Source: JBAZUK01 sp041661445 (lineage in GTDB: Bacteria > Chlamydiota > Chlamydiia > Chlamydiales > SM23-39). From it: a stretch of DNA of 64,000 nucleotides. Positions 42,748 through 52,392 of the stretch are shown here, in pieces. The stretch is taken from contig JBAZUK010000001.1 of assembly GCA_041661445.1 (NCBI GenBank), positions 248,001 through 312,000 of the forward strand, in the 5' to 3' direction. Below the pieces are notes generated by a model. The model did not search any database. It was not told the DNA's origin and was given only the letters and a program-made list of their open reading frames with translations. Each line of letters begins with the position of its first letter. The first letter of the stretch is position 1. The translations under genes and the position numbers were made by a program.

Positions 42748-43770
42748 TTATTTTTCCTTACTAATTCTTGCATATTCTTCTTTTACAATATTATGAATAT
42801 ATTTTGCTCTATTTTTTCTTTTATTTATTTTGTTCGCATCTTCTGATCCAGGGACATTGTCCATGTCTATTTCTTCTAAGAAACTTAGTGCAATAAATCC
42901 TCTGTTGACCTCTCTTTTTTCACCCATTTCGATTTGAATTTTTTCCGGAGGCGGCAGGATATCATAAGTTGATAATGCAAGAGGAAAGAAATGAGACTTG
43001 TTTTTTGATTTTTTACACATCAAATAAAACATTTCCAAGCTTTGGGGATCAAATGGTGCAACTTCAATTATTCCTTTTTCATTTTTTCTGTCTCTACCCC
43101 CGCTAGGTGCAACATAAATTGTTTTACCTCCCTGCGATAAAAGACTGCTCATTAAAGACATAACTTTTTTGTTGTGAATTTGTTTTTTGTGTTTTAAAGA
43201 AAGGTCAATATCAATATATCTTTTAGAGTAAATGCATAACAGATTGCATCCCATGCTGAAAGGAATTGCAAGAAAATCATTCGTGACTCTATCTCCTGCA
43301 ACATAAATGACATCTTTTGCTATATCATAATACTTTTCTTCAAGCATTATATAAATTAGCATTGGGTCAACCTCGGATTGATGGTTAGCCAATAAAATTA
43401 CGTTTTCTTTGTTTTCTATATATTTTTTAATTTTTTCCAAATTGTTAAGACCATACAGTTTTGATTTTTCTAAATCTACTAAAGGTTTTAAAAAATCAAT
43501 GGAAAATTTTTGATAATTGAAGGGGTGCGTAATTTTTTGATGGAAAGGTAAAAATTTAAAAGGGGAGGCGATCTCCTTGAACAAAAGGTCTATCAAAGTA
43601 TCAAAAATTGAGTCAAGATCATCTTGGGAGATTAGCTCTTTGGTAGCATTTTTATAACTAAAATAAAAATCCGATAAATTATCAAAATACTTCTTGGATA
43701 TTTTTTTTTCTTCAAAAAGATTTTGAAGTCTTTTAATAAAATTACTGTTAGACATTGATTTTTTTCCCAT
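42748..43770 (-). CDS. plsB: Glycerol-3-phosphate acyltransferase, plant/chlamydial type
   Basis: About 340 residues; start ATG 43770 (MGKKSMSNSN), with a further ATG at 43755 and TTG at 43776 as alternatives. All overlap or touch the RNase gene end. Catalytic NHQSEVDP (HX4D) and downstream IYVAPSGGRDR match the soluble plastid-like acyltransferases that Chlamydiae share with plants. The enzyme adds the first acyl chain to glycerol-3-phosphate in phospholipid synthesis, matching plsX five genes away. CT807 equivalent by order. Its end lies 3 bases before the M16 gene start, so the two are co-transcribed. Confidence 0.9.
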   Translation of the reverse strand: MGKKSMSNSNFIKRLQNLFEEKKISKKYFDNLSDFYFSYKNATKELISQDDLDSIFDTLIDLLFKEIASPFKFLPFHQKITHPFNYQKFSIDFLKPLVDLEKSKLYGLNNLEKIKKYIENKENVILLANHQSEVDPMLIYIMLEEKYYDIAKDVIYVAGDRVTNDFLAIPFSMGCNLLCIYSKRYIDIDLSLKHKKQIHNKKVMSLMSSLLSQGGKTIYVAPSGGRDRKNEKGIIEVAPFDPQSLEMFYLMCKKSKNKSHFFPLALSTYDILPPPEKIQIEMGEKREVNRGFIALSFLEEIDMDNVPGSEDANKINKRKNRAKYIHNIVKEEYARISKEK

Positions 43771-45271
43771 CAACAAAAAAATGAAAATCGTTTAAATGCA
43801 ATGTGTCTTTAATTTTAAATTCCAATAAGCACTTGGCATTGGATGCAAGTTTAAAAAAATATTCCTTGTCAGTCATTTTTAAATAATTATCAACGTCTGG
43901 GTGAGTTGTGATTTTAATATCCTTATTTTGAGAGTTGTGCAGCTCTTTTTTTAAGGCTCTTTCGATTTCTATAGAAGTTGATTCGAAGTTTTTGATATTA
44001 CCATTCCCTGAGCAGTAAGGACATGGATCAAAAATGGTCTGAATTAAGGATTCTCTTGATCTCTGTCTTGTCATTTCGATTAATCCGAATTCGCTCATTC
44101 CAAGGATAGTGCATTTGACAGGATCATCTTTCATGCATTCTTTGAGTTTTTCTAAAATTCTTCTCTGGTTTTTTCTAAGTCTCATGTCAATAAAGTCGCA
44201 AATAATCAAACCGCCGACGTTTCTAAGTCTTAGCTGTCTTGAAATTTCTTCAACTGCTTCAAGATTTATTCTTACTAAAGTTTCTTCAACATCTTTAACC
44301 TGTTCAGAAGAGCTTCTGCCGGAATTTACATCGATTGTGTACATCGCCTCAGTTTTGTCAAAATAAAGATAGCCGCCGGATGGAAGCCATACTTTTCTTT
44401 TAAGGGCTTTCTCAATTTCTCTTTCAACATTGTTTTTCTCAAAAAGCGGGGTCCTTTCTTTGTAATGCTCGATAATCAATTTGTGTTCTTTTTCATAATT
44501 CTTATATAAGTTTAAACATTTTTGATAAGCGGAAAAATCATCAACGATGATTTTATCATATTTTTTATCAATTGCTGTAAGTATTGCCTTTTTTAATAAG
44601 GTCCATTCTTCAAATAAAAGCTTTGGTCCTTTGGCTGCATGGAATTTATTTACAATATCTTCCCAAACTTTTAATAGCTCATTAGCTTCATCGATCAGCA
44701 TATCAGTAGTAGCGTTTGCGCTTGCGGTCCTGCAAATCAGTCCCATGTCTTTAGGCATTTCAAATGATTTAATTAATTTTTTTAATTTATCTCTTAAAAC
44801 TTTGTTTTCAATTTTTCTGGAAACGCCTTTATGTGAGGTATTTGTTAGAAGAACCAAATATCTTCCGGGTATAGAAAGGTTTGAAGTTAATCTTGCTCCT
44901 TTAGTGCCGATTGATTCTTTTACTACCTGCACTAATACAGGCTGATCAATTTTTAATAAATCGGAAATATTTCCTTTTGGTTTTTTTTCTTCATTTTCAT
45001 CTTCAATGTCAAAGTCCATATCAAACATTTCTTCGAACTTCTTTTTGTTTTCAAGAATGTCATTGATATGAATAAAGCCGTTTTCTTTTTCTGCAATATC
45101 AATAAATGCTGACTGGATGTTATGCAAAATGTTTTTAACCTGGCCTCTATAAATATTTCCGGTGATCTGTCTTGTTTTTTTTCTTTCTATAATTAAATCC
45201 TGGAGAATGCCAAAACGCATGTATGCATATCGAATTTCTTTTGATTCGACGTTAATTAGAATTTCTTTCAT
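43748..45271 (-). CDS. rng: Ribonuclease G/E family endoribonuclease
   Basis: 507 residues. S1-like RNA-binding domain from about 37 (GNIYRGQVKNILHNIQSAFIDI); DNase I-like catalytic core with TIDVNSGR and GGLIICDFIDMR carrying the magnesium-binding aspartates; zinc-link CPYCSGNG near 403. No long C-terminal degradosome scaffold, so RNase G size rather than RNase E. It processes rRNA and starts mRNA decay. CT808 (cafE) equivalent by sequence and order. Confidence 0.93.
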   Translation of the reverse strand: MKEILINVESKEIRYAYMRFGILQDLIIERKKTRQITGNIYRGQVKNILHNIQSAFIDIAEKENGFIHINDILENKKKFEEMFDMDFDIEDENEEKKPKGNISDLLKIDQPVLVQVVKESIGTKGARLTSNLSIPGRYLVLLTNTSHKGVSRKIENKVLRDKLKKLIKSFEMPKDMGLICRTASANATTDMLIDEANELLKVWEDIVNKFHAAKGPKLLFEEWTLLKKAILTAIDKKYDKIIVDDFSAYQKCLNLYKNYEKEHKLIIEHYKERTPLFEKNNVEREIEKALKRKVWLPSGGYLYFDKTEAMYTIDVNSGRSSSEQVKDVEETLVRINLEAVEEISRQLRLRNVGGLIICDFIDMRLRKNQRRILEKLKECMKDDPVKCTILGMSEFGLIEMTRQRSRESLIQTIFDPCPYCSGNGNIKNFESTSIEIERALKKELHNSQNKDIKITTHPDVDNYLKMTDKEYFFKLASNAKCLLEFKIKDTLHLNDFHFFVDGKKINV

Positions 45272-45340
45272 TGTTACACCACTATATCTCTTTTATAAAA
45301 TAATAATTGAAATCGAAAACTTTTACCAGTTTAAAAAAAA

Positions 45341-46351
45341 TTATTGAAGATAAGATTTAATTGATAAAATTATATTGTTTTTTACAAACTCATGCGTTTC
45401 GATAATTGCACTTATTATTCCTTTTATCGAAGAATAACCATGACATTTGATTACAATTTTATCCAATCCTACAAGAATGGCGCCTGGATATTCGCCAAAA
45501 TACAATCTTTTTTTTAGGTTTTGCAAGATGTTAAAAATCTCTTCCCGTTTTTCTTCCTTTGCAATGTTCTGATAGATTTTATCTAAAACAAAACTAGCCA
45601 GTCCTTCAGATGTTTTTAAAAATACATTCCCTGTAAAACCATCGGTTACAATAACGTCCGCATTTCCTTCAAAAACTTCTTTACCTTCAACATTTCCGAC
45701 AAAATTAAAAAAATCATCAAATTTTGTTAGTTGGCTATATGCATTTTGATGATGAGAGGTGCCTTTCTGCTGTTCTGTCCCAATATTTAAAATTCCAACC
45801 TTAGGCTTATTAATATTTAAAGATTTTTGAAATGCAGCGCCTAACATTGCATATTGCACGAGGTTATCGGCATCAAAAGAAATATTTGCCCCGACGTCTA
45901 AGATTGCCGTTAAATTTTTTTTTGTGGGGATTAAGGCCAGCAGCGCAGGTCTTGAAATGGATTTCAATTTATTTAATATTACATTTGCCCCTGTTGTCAA
46001 AGCGCCGGTATTGCCGCATGAGATGAAAGCATCAATTTTGTTGTCTTTTAGATATCTTAAGCCTTCAAAAATAGTAGATTTTTTTTTTCTTCTAATAGCT
46101 AAAAGAGGATTTTCATCCATCGAAATAGAATGTTCTGTATAAACAACATCTAAGGAAATATTGTTTTCTTTTTCAATATCAGTAAATTTTGAACTCAGAT
46201 CATTTGTGGCAAAAAAAACAAAATTTATATTTTCAGAATAATTATTTTTAAAATTTATAATGCTTCTTAAAATTTCATCGGGTTTATTTTCGCCACCCAT
46301 TAGATCTATGCCAATATGAATTGGCAATTCATTATTTTTCTGATTGTTCAT
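45341..46351 (-). CDS. plsX: Phosphate acyltransferase PlsX
   Basis: 336 residues. PlsX makes acyl-phosphate from acyl-ACP for phospholipid synthesis. Marks: HIGIDLMGGENKPDEIL, SCGNTGALTTGANVILN, DVGANISFDADNLVQYA-MG, VEGKEVFEGNADVIVTDGFTGNVFLK (positions of the conserved core) and a C-terminal SIKGIISAI. Its start overlaps rpmF by 20 bases, so yceD-rpmF-plsX is one operon, an arrangement common across bacteria and kept in Chlamydia (CT809-CT811). Confidence 0.95.
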   Translation of the reverse strand: MNNQKNNELPIHIGIDLMGGENKPDEILRSIINFKNNYSENINFVFFATNDLSSKFTDIEKENNISLDVVYTEHSISMDENPLLAIRRKKKSTIFEGLRYLKDNKIDAFISCGNTGALTTGANVILNKLKSISRPALLALIPTKKNLTAILDVGANISFDADNLVQYAMLGAAFQKSLNINKPKVGILNIGTEQQKGTSHHQNAYSQLTKFDDFFNFVGNVEGKEVFEGNADVIVTDGFTGNVFLKTSEGLASFVLDKIYQNIAKEEKREEIFNILQNLKKRLYFGEYPGAILVGLDKIVIKCHGYSSIKGIISAIIETHEFVKNNIILSIKSYLQ

Positions 46352-46520
46352 TAGTTATTATTGCTCTGTTTGAATAAAAACCGCATTCTGGACAAACTCT
46401 GTGAGGCATTTTAGGTTTTCCGCAATTTGAACATTTTGAAAAGCACTTTGCTTTTAGGGCGCTATGTGCGGATCTTGAACCTTTCTTAGCATTAGATGTT
46501 CTGTTTCTTGGTACTGCCAT
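46332..46520 (-). CDS. rpmF: Ribosomal protein bL32
   Basis: 62 residues, MAVPRNRTSNAKKGSRSAH start and a zinc ribbon CSNCGKPKMPHRVCPECGFY with both CxxC pairs kept. An AAGGAG site lies inside the end of yceD, one base upstream gene overlap context. Normal length. Confidence 0.96.
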   Translation of the reverse strand: MAVPRNRTSNAKKGSRSAHSALKAKCFSKCSNCGKPKMPHRVCPECGFYSNRAIITNEQSEK

Positions 46521-46521
46521 T

Positions 46522-46965
46522 TTACTTCTCCTTTAAATTTGCAAATGGAAAATTTTGATTTTTTTGATTCAAAAAATTATTTAAGCTCTGTCTTTTTGAA
46601 CATTTATCTTTACATTCTACATAAGATGGGATTTCTAAAAAACAAGCATTTCTTACTTCTTGTTTGAAATCATAAGAATTATCAATGTTAGAAAGCTTTT
46701 CAGTGATATAAAAATTTTTAATAATAATTTCTTTTTCGAACAATTCATTGCAAAAACTGCAAGGCAATGAAACGTAAAATTTTATGTCTAAATTAATAAT
46801 CAAAGTATCTTCAGTAAGATAAGCTTTGCCTTCGATAAGAATTGGTTTAGTGAAAATCAAGTCTTTTTCATTAATCAACTCTAATGCTTCAGCTTCAATC
46901 TTTTCATTGATCGACATAGAATTGTTTTTTAAAAATTCTATATTAATTTCTGTTCTGCCGGACAT
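46522..46965 (-). CDS. yceD: YceD family protein (DUF177)
   Basis: 147 residues. Family features: LIIN-D-KFYVSLPCSFCNELFE with the CxxC pair, and C-terminal SYVECKDKCSKRQSLNNFLNQ. Nearly always encoded just before rpmF in bacteria; plant homologs are linked to 23S rRNA accumulation. First gene of the yceD-rpmF-plsX operon, which fits its small size and overlap. Molecular role unproven. Confidence 0.85.
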   Translation of the reverse strand: MSGRTEINIEFLKNNSMSINEKIEAEALELINEKDLIFTKPILIEGKAYLTEDTLIINLDIKFYVSLPCSFCNELFEKEIIIKNFYITEKLSNIDNSYDFKQEVRNACFLEIPSYVECKDKCSKRQSLNNFLNQKNQNFPFANLKEK

Positions 46966-47193
46966 TTAAAATTCCAATTATTTGTTAAATAAGTTTATAA
47001 CTTTAAGCATTTTAATAACAATAAATTTCATTTCTCGATTGAAAGATTATTAATTTTAAATATCCTTATAACAAAATTTGCATAATTTATTTGACACTCT
47101 TTTAAATTATTAATTAAAAACAACCCGTTCTAAGAAAAATTTAACTGTCTGTTTTCTAATTATAAAATTCGGGATCTGATTCAAGGTCTAAAA

Positions 47194-47233
47194 ACAAAAA
47201 CCTAAAAAAATATTTTAGGTTTTTGTTTTTTTT
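47194..47233. terminator. Strong bidirectional terminator
   Basis: ACAAAAACCTAAAA (47194-47207) pairs with TTTTAGGTTTTTGT (47213-47226), 14 perfect pairs with loop AAATA, followed by a T run on the plus strand and preceded by A-rich sequence. It ends about 20 bases beyond the stop of the minus-strand gene at 47248. Confidence 0.78.
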
Positions 47234-47247
47234 TATCAGCTGTTTTT

Positions 47248-47880
47248 TTAGATTACCATATGAGCATCTTTTACAGGTGTGAATACTTTTTTTACAGGTG
47301 TGAATACCTTTTCTTTTATTTCGTTAATTATTGGCAGACTTTTTAGTTCTAAAGGGACCCATACTTTTTCTTTTAATGAAACGTAGCTGATTCCAAGTAG
47401 GTGGATTCCGATACCTGATAGCAACCCTCTGTTTCCGCCAACGATTGCCAATGCGGCGGTAGTTGTTAGAATATAACCTGCTAAATAGGTGTAAACAATA
47501 TTTTTATCAGCAACAGCCAAATTGAATGTGTCAGATGTGACTTTTGGGATCTCTATAAGCAGAGAAGCGCCTAAAGTAATTCCCTCGTAAAATGATTTTA
47601 CAAATGAAACTGTTTTTTGAAAAGTGGTTGGTTTTTCTGCAGGTATTACTGCAGGTGTGCTTTTAGATGGTTCTGTTTTTGGTGCATTAGATCGATGAAT
47701 CATTTTATGTGCGATAGCACATAAATCAAATCCAGCTGTAATTAGGAAAATTGATCCAAGTGTAAAGATAATTAGCGCAACTTTTCCAATTTTTTTTAAA
47801 ATTGAGTCAGCCTGCTTGGGTAATATACTTTTAGTGTAATCAAAACTTAATAAATTACTTGAGATATTTTTAACGCTCAT
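47248..47880 (-). CDS. Hypothetical membrane protein, Inc-like layout
   Basis: 210 residues. A hydrophobic segment at about 33-55 (VALIIFTLGSIFLITAGFDL), a Pro/Thr-rich stretch, then a bilobed hydrophobic region at about 128-168. The C-terminal end repeats KVFTPVKKVFTPVK, coded by an 18-base tandem repeat (47277-47312 region). Chlamydial inclusion-membrane proteins (Inc) carry paired hydrophobic segments, but this family is too variable to assign by eye. Own terminator; good AGGAGGC site before ATG. Function unknown. Confidence 0.55.
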   Translation of the reverse strand: MSVKNISSNLLSFDYTKSILPKQADSILKKIGKVALIIFTLGSIFLITAGFDLCAIAHKMIHRSNAPKTEPSKSTPAVIPAEKPTTFQKTVSFVKSFYEGITLGASLLIEIPKVTSDTFNLAVADKNIVYTYLAGYILTTTAALAIVGGNRGLLSGIGIHLLGISYVSLKEKVWVPLELKSLPIINEIKEKVFTPVKKVFTPVKDAHMVI

Positions 47881-48189
47881 ATAGCCTCCTGCTAGTAAAA
47901 TATGAAAGTTTTAAACTACGTAAACTTTTTTTTCAATAATTTTCTTTTAATTTAAAGAAATAATGATAGAAAATGATAATTTTAATTTATTTTTATCAAT
48001 TAAATATTTTATTTGATAATAAAAACAATAAATTAATTTATTTTTTTAGTAATAAAAGAAATCTATTTCCCTGTTTTTCAAAATTTTCATAAAATATTAT
48101 CTAGTGTGAATATTTTTAAAGATGTTTAGAGGCGTGTATCAGGAAAAAAAACTTTTTAGGATTCAGCATAATACATTGAGCCCATTTCT
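47881..48189. other. Intergenic region
   Basis: 309 bases, extremely AT-rich, between the start of the hypothetical membrane protein and the end of lpxB. Nothing gene-like or RNA-like recognised. Confidence 0.5.
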
Positions 48190-49326
48190 TTAATCTAATT
48201 TTGTAATAGATAAAATTTGTTTTGCTGCAACTTGACTGGGACTTGGGGTTTTCAAAAGATTAATAAGGTTCTGGCATTGAATTTTACAACTTCTTTGAAG
48301 ATCTTCATTATATAGAAGCTTTTTTGTCTGGTTGTATAAGCTATCAATGCTTAAGTTGGGTCCATATAATTCTACAAAAACTTCTTGGTTAAGCAGGATA
48401 TTAACAATGCAGTAAAACGGAAGATTTATCCTTAGAATGTTTTTTGCGATGAAAAGATCGAGGGGCTTTATTAGAAAATTGACAATTGTAGGGATTTTAT
48501 GAAGTGCCAGCTCAATATTTATTGTGCCGGAAGTTGCCAGTGCAATTTTTAGTTTGTTCATATAAAAGTAGTTCTTATCGCTATTGAAAAAAATGAAGTT
48601 GTCTGTATCAAAATTTTGTTTTTTTATAATCTCATCGATTAATTGCCGGTCAGTTACGGATATGGCGAATTTTAAATTATTATCTTCTTTTAAAAGTTTT
48701 TTTACAGCTGCAAGCTGTATAGGGAAATTTCTTTCGATTTCTTTTTTTCTGGAGCCGGGAAAAATTCCAATAAGCTCTTTTTGGCGATCATCATCAATTT
48801 TTGAAGAATTGATAATTTCAAATGCAAGAGGATGTCCAATATATTTTACTTCCAGATTAGTATTTGAATAGTATTTTTTTTCAAATGGGAAAATTGTTAA
48901 TAAAAGATCTAAATATTTTGCCATGGAAAGAGCTCTTTTTTTTCTCCATGCCCAGATGGTAGGACTGATGAAATGCACAAGTTTGTTTTTGTAACCATTT
49001 TTTCTAAGTGATTTTTCTAATCTTAGATTAAAATCCGGATAGTCGATGAAAATGCATGCTTTAGGGTTTAATTTTAAAATTGTTTTTTTTAGGAAAAAAA
49101 AGTTTTTTATCAGTTTAGGCAAAAATGAGATAACATCTATAAAACCCATCACCCGGAATTCTTCCATGTTCATTAATACATCGATTTTTTCTTTTCGCAT
49201 GAAAGGGCCTGCTACAGCCAAGATTTTTACGGATGGGTTTAATAACAGAATTTCTTTTATTAAGCTCTGTCCGTATCTATCAGCGCTATTTTCGCCGGCA
49301 AAAATAAATAAATCAAAGCTATCCAT
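48190..49326 (-). CDS. lpxB: Lipid-A-disaccharide synthase
   Basis: About 378 residues from ATG 49326; the upstream ATG 49380 would overlap pcnB by 62 bases, and LpxB proteins normally begin just before the FIFAGENSAD motif, as the later start does. The enzyme joins UDP-diacylglucosamine and lipid X into the lipid A disaccharide. Marks: AGENSADRYGQSLIKE, IDYPDFNLRL, FISPTIWAWRKKRA, IGIFPGSRKKEI, and ATSGTINIELAL. Inner-membrane-associated cytoplasmic enzyme (GT19). Adjacent to pcnB as in Chlamydia (CT410-CT411). Confidence 0.94.
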   Translation of the reverse strand: MDSFDLFIFAGENSADRYGQSLIKEILLLNPSVKILAVAGPFMRKEKIDVLMNMEEFRVMGFIDVISFLPKLIKNFFFLKKTILKLNPKACIFIDYPDFNLRLEKSLRKNGYKNKLVHFISPTIWAWRKKRALSMAKYLDLLLTIFPFEKKYYSNTNLEVKYIGHPLAFEIINSSKIDDDRQKELIGIFPGSRKKEIERNFPIQLAAVKKLLKEDNNLKFAISVTDRQLIDEIIKKQNFDTDNFIFFNSDKNYFYMNKLKIALATSGTINIELALHKIPTIVNFLIKPLDLFIAKNILRINLPFYCIVNILLNQEVFVELYGPNLSIDSLYNQTKKLLYNEDLQRSCKIQCQNLINLLKTPSPSQVAAKQILSITKLD

Positions 49327-50539
49327 ATGATTTTTTGAAAAAATTTCTTTTTTTATTATGGGATTCAACAAATTTTTCATTCCATAAAGTATAGATTTTC
49401 AGTAAATCAGGATTTTGAGAGCTGCGTAAATTAAAAAAATCTAATGCTAATTTAAAAAGAGGATCTTTTGGGATTTTAATATGCTGATAAGAGGGTTTTA
49501 TAAGGGGCATTATTCGAAATTGATTCGCTAATATTGAAGATACATCTGTTTTTAGTTTTTTAGGAATTTGAAAAAAGGGAAAGAAAATTTTATCAAGAGT
49601 ATTTCTTGTCTCTTGCAATATTATTCCAAGATGTATGGGTATATTTTTCTCAATAAAATTTTTTGTTAGATTTGATTCCAAAATAAAAAAAATAAGTACT
49701 GATATTAATATGGCTCGATCCAGGGTCTGTAAATGATTTTTTCTGTTATAAAGATCAACAATGTCCAATAGCTCGTAGACCTTATTATTTTTTTGCAGAA
49801 ATGCAGCAAGGCCAGGGGATAGAATATTCAAAATCTCATATTTTGTAAGTAATTGAAAAAATCTTTTTGCCGATCCGGATTCTAGCATTCTTAGCAGTTC
49901 TTCGAAAATTCTATTAGGAGAGCTTTTTATTATTTCATTTTTACATTTCAGCATTGCATTGAAGGTTTCTTCTTCTATAAGGAAATCAAATCTTGCCTTA
50001 AATTTAACAAGCCTTATCATTCTTACCGGATCTTGAATAAATCTTGTGACAGGATCGCCGATAGTCCTCAATATTTTTTTTTCAATATCTGTATAACCAT
50101 CAACGTAATCGATTATTGTTTGAACTTCAGGATCGTAAAAAAGACCGTTTATAGTGAAATCTCTTCTTAGGACATCTTTTTCGGGTGACCCCCAAACATT
50201 ATCCCTTAAAATTAAAGTAGCTTCTTCTGTTTCTCCTGCTCTAAAGGTAGAAACCTCAAGAATTTTTTTACCGAATCTTACATGGGCCAACCGGAATCTT
50301 CTTCCTATCAGGATGCAATTTTTTTTGAACAGATTTTTAATGTCTTCTGGTTTTGCTGATGTTGAAATATCAAAATCTTTCGGTCTTACGCCCAACAGCA
50401 AATCTCTTACGCTGCCTCCGACTAAAAAAGCTATAAAACCACTGCTTCGCAATTTCTCAATAATGTAATAGGCTTGTTTATCAATCTTGTAGGCTGGGAT
50501 TTTATGTTCGTCAATAGAATAAACTTTTGGAGGGCGCAC
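49319..50539 (-). CDS. pcnB: Poly(A) polymerase I / CCA nucleotidyltransferase family
   Basis: 406 residues. Class II nucleotidyltransferase head with FLVGGSVRDLLLGVRPKDFDIST (G-S motif and DxD), RRDFTINGLFYDP and RFIQDPVRMIRLVKFKARF. Length fits PcnB; a CCA-adding enzyme cannot be ruled out by eye, though neither tRNA in the window encodes CCA, so such an enzyme must exist somewhere. Overlaps the lpxB start. Confidence 0.88.
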   Translation of the reverse strand: MRPPKVYSIDEHKIPAYKIDKQAYYIIEKLRSSGFIAFLVGGSVRDLLLGVRPKDFDISTSAKPEDIKNLFKKNCILIGRRFRLAHVRFGKKILEVSTFRAGETEEATLILRDNVWGSPEKDVLRRDFTINGLFYDPEVQTIIDYVDGYTDIEKKILRTIGDPVTRFIQDPVRMIRLVKFKARFDFLIEEETFNAMLKCKNEIIKSSPNRIFEELLRMLESGSAKRFFQLLTKYEILNILSPGLAAFLQKNNKVYELLDIVDLYNRKNHLQTLDRAILISVLIFFILESNLTKNFIEKNIPIHLGIILQETRNTLDKIFFPFFQIPKKLKTDVSSILANQFRIMPLIKPSYQHIKIPKDPLFKLALDFFNLRSSQNPDLLKIYTLWNEKFVESHNKKRNFFKKSYG

Positions 50540-51127
50540 TTGATTTATTGGTAGGTTTAGGGTTATTAAAATAGTTCTTTTTTTAATCCATGCTAATTTA
50601 AATGAATTTAATTAGTCAATATGGAAAAAGCATATGTAAATTATTAATGATTTAATCTTATGAAATTTTATTTTTCAAATCTTATCTATTCATAGTAAAC
50701 TGGTCCATTAAACAACATGCTGTCTATTGTACAACGTGATAAGTTTTTTTTTAAATTATTATGCATGAAAAAAATATTTGATTAAATTTTCAATCGTTCT
50801 AGTTTTGATTTTTTAGTCGGAGTATATAAATGTTCATTTGCCGATAAGAGTTTAAATGAAATATTTTACAATATAAATATACAAAATTATATTAATTAAT
50901 ATAATTAAATTTTTATTTAATAATAAATATTTTTTTAAATTACAAAATCTATAATAATTTAATCTTATATAATATATAATTATTTACATGATTAATGATT
51001 TATACTCATTTAAAATTGGCTGAAAAAACCTATGAAAGCTGAAAACATTACAAAGATATCAAATTTTCAAACACATTAAGTGTAAGTCTAATAAAAAAAA
51101 TTTGCAATTTTTAAGGAAAGATTAAAC
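50540..51127. other. Long intergenic region
   Basis: 588 bases between divergent genes. Very AT-rich, with blocks made almost only of A and T around 50870-51000. No open frame, tRNA fold or strong stem-loop seen. It presumably contains regulatory sites for the downstream gene at 51128, which has a good AAGGAAA ribosome site. Confidence 0.5.
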
Positions 51128-52270
51128 ATGAGTTGTCCAGTAAGAAAAAACTTAAGCGATATTGGTTATTATACCGATGTGATAGAAATATTATCTCATG
51201 CTGAAGAAGGGGATAAGATAAGTTGGTTTAATCAAGTTCCTTATGTCTATAAAAAAGAAAATGTTGTTAGTCAGTTTTTTGGGAAAATTAATCAAAATTT
51301 AGGCGATGTCTTTGGAAGAATTGAGCAAGGATGCTTGAGATCCTTGAATAGTTCTGCGAATGGAGTAGATGATTCAGTAGAAGCTAGAAAATTTACTATA
51401 TCTTTAATAGATTTTATGAATAAAAATACTCAATCTAACGAGAAATTTAATATTGACCAGATACAAAAAATTGTTAGGGTATTTCACTCTTTAGCTAATG
51501 AATATTTTCGTAAACAAGAAGCCGGTCAGGTAAAAGGTCTGTTCGGGGGTGATATAGATTATTTATCTGCCGTCGAAAATTATAAAAATGCAGCTAACAG
51601 TCTATTTCAATTTTTTTTAGAAAAAACCCCTCTTGAAACACCTTCTCAATCAGAATCATCCTCTTCAGCATCTTCACCAACTGGAAAATCTGATGATCAA
51701 AGCAGATCTCCGGATGTTCCTCTTTCTCCGCCTGTGCCTCCTCCATTTTCTGCATTCCAATTTAGACCAATTTCAAGATCTTCGAATTCTAGCGAATTAG
51801 TTGCTTCCTCATCTTCTAACCTTTCTATATCAGCTAATCTTCTAGCTCAGATATCTTCAGGCCCTAAATTAAAACCAAGAACTAAGGAAGAATCTCCCCC
51901 TAAAAACGTAGATCCGCAGGTTGCTTTAATAGCGCAATTACAAAATAGGACTAGAAATTTAAAAGCTTCTGTAAATATTGAAGCTCGGATTGAAAAAAGC
52001 AAAGCTGAGAGGAGACAAGAACCCAAAGAGCTGTCTGCAGGTGAAGCTTTAATGGAACAAATACGAAAGACGACAAAAGAACGGCTTAGAAAGATAACAA
52101 CATCTTCTGCTTCTCTTTCGAAAGGTAAAAATGATATGAAAGAAACTGACACACAAAAACAAAGACCTGAGAATAAAGCTAAATCTCAGATTTTATCAGG
52201 TCAAGATAAAGAAAATGATTCGGATGATGATTCTGGATTTGTAAGCGCTACGGAAGATTTTGACAATTAA
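51128..52270 (+). CDS. Hypothetical Ser/Pro-rich protein, candidate secreted effector
   Basis: 380 residues, ATG after AAGGAAAG. The first ~165 residues are a helical globular part (ISWFNQVPYVYKK, AVENYKNAANSLFQFFLE). From about 170 the protein is low-complexity, rich in Ser, Pro and charged residues (SESSSSASSPTGKSDDQSR, then PLSPPVPPPFSAF), with a helical Lys/Arg/Glu-rich part and an acidic end (DKENDSDDDSGF). No signal peptide or membrane segment, so if secreted it would be by type III secretion. Proline-rich and disordered tails are usual in chlamydial effectors, but this is inference. No family recognised. Confidence 0.55.
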   Translation: MSCPVRKNLSDIGYYTDVIEILSHAEEGDKISWFNQVPYVYKKENVVSQFFGKINQNLGDVFGRIEQGCLRSLNSSANGVDDSVEARKFTISLIDFMNKNTQSNEKFNIDQIQKIVRVFHSLANEYFRKQEAGQVKGLFGGDIDYLSAVENYKNAANSLFQFFLEKTPLETPSQSESSSSASSPTGKSDDQSRSPDVPLSPPVPPPFSAFQFRPISRSSNSSELVASSSSNLSISANLLAQISSGPKLKPRTKEESPPKNVDPQVALIAQLQNRTRNLKASVNIEARIEKSKAERRQEPKELSAGEALMEQIRKTTKERLRKITTSSASLSKGKNDMKETDTQKQRPENKAKSQILSGQDKENDSDDDSGFVSATEDFDN

Positions 52271-52392
52271 AAAATAAATAACTTTTGTCTACTTATATGA
52301 AATAAAAGTTTTTTTATATTTTAAAGTTCAGGTAAAACTTTTTTAAAAAAAGCCTTAGAAAAATATCTTTTTTTTCTCCATAATAAAATCTT

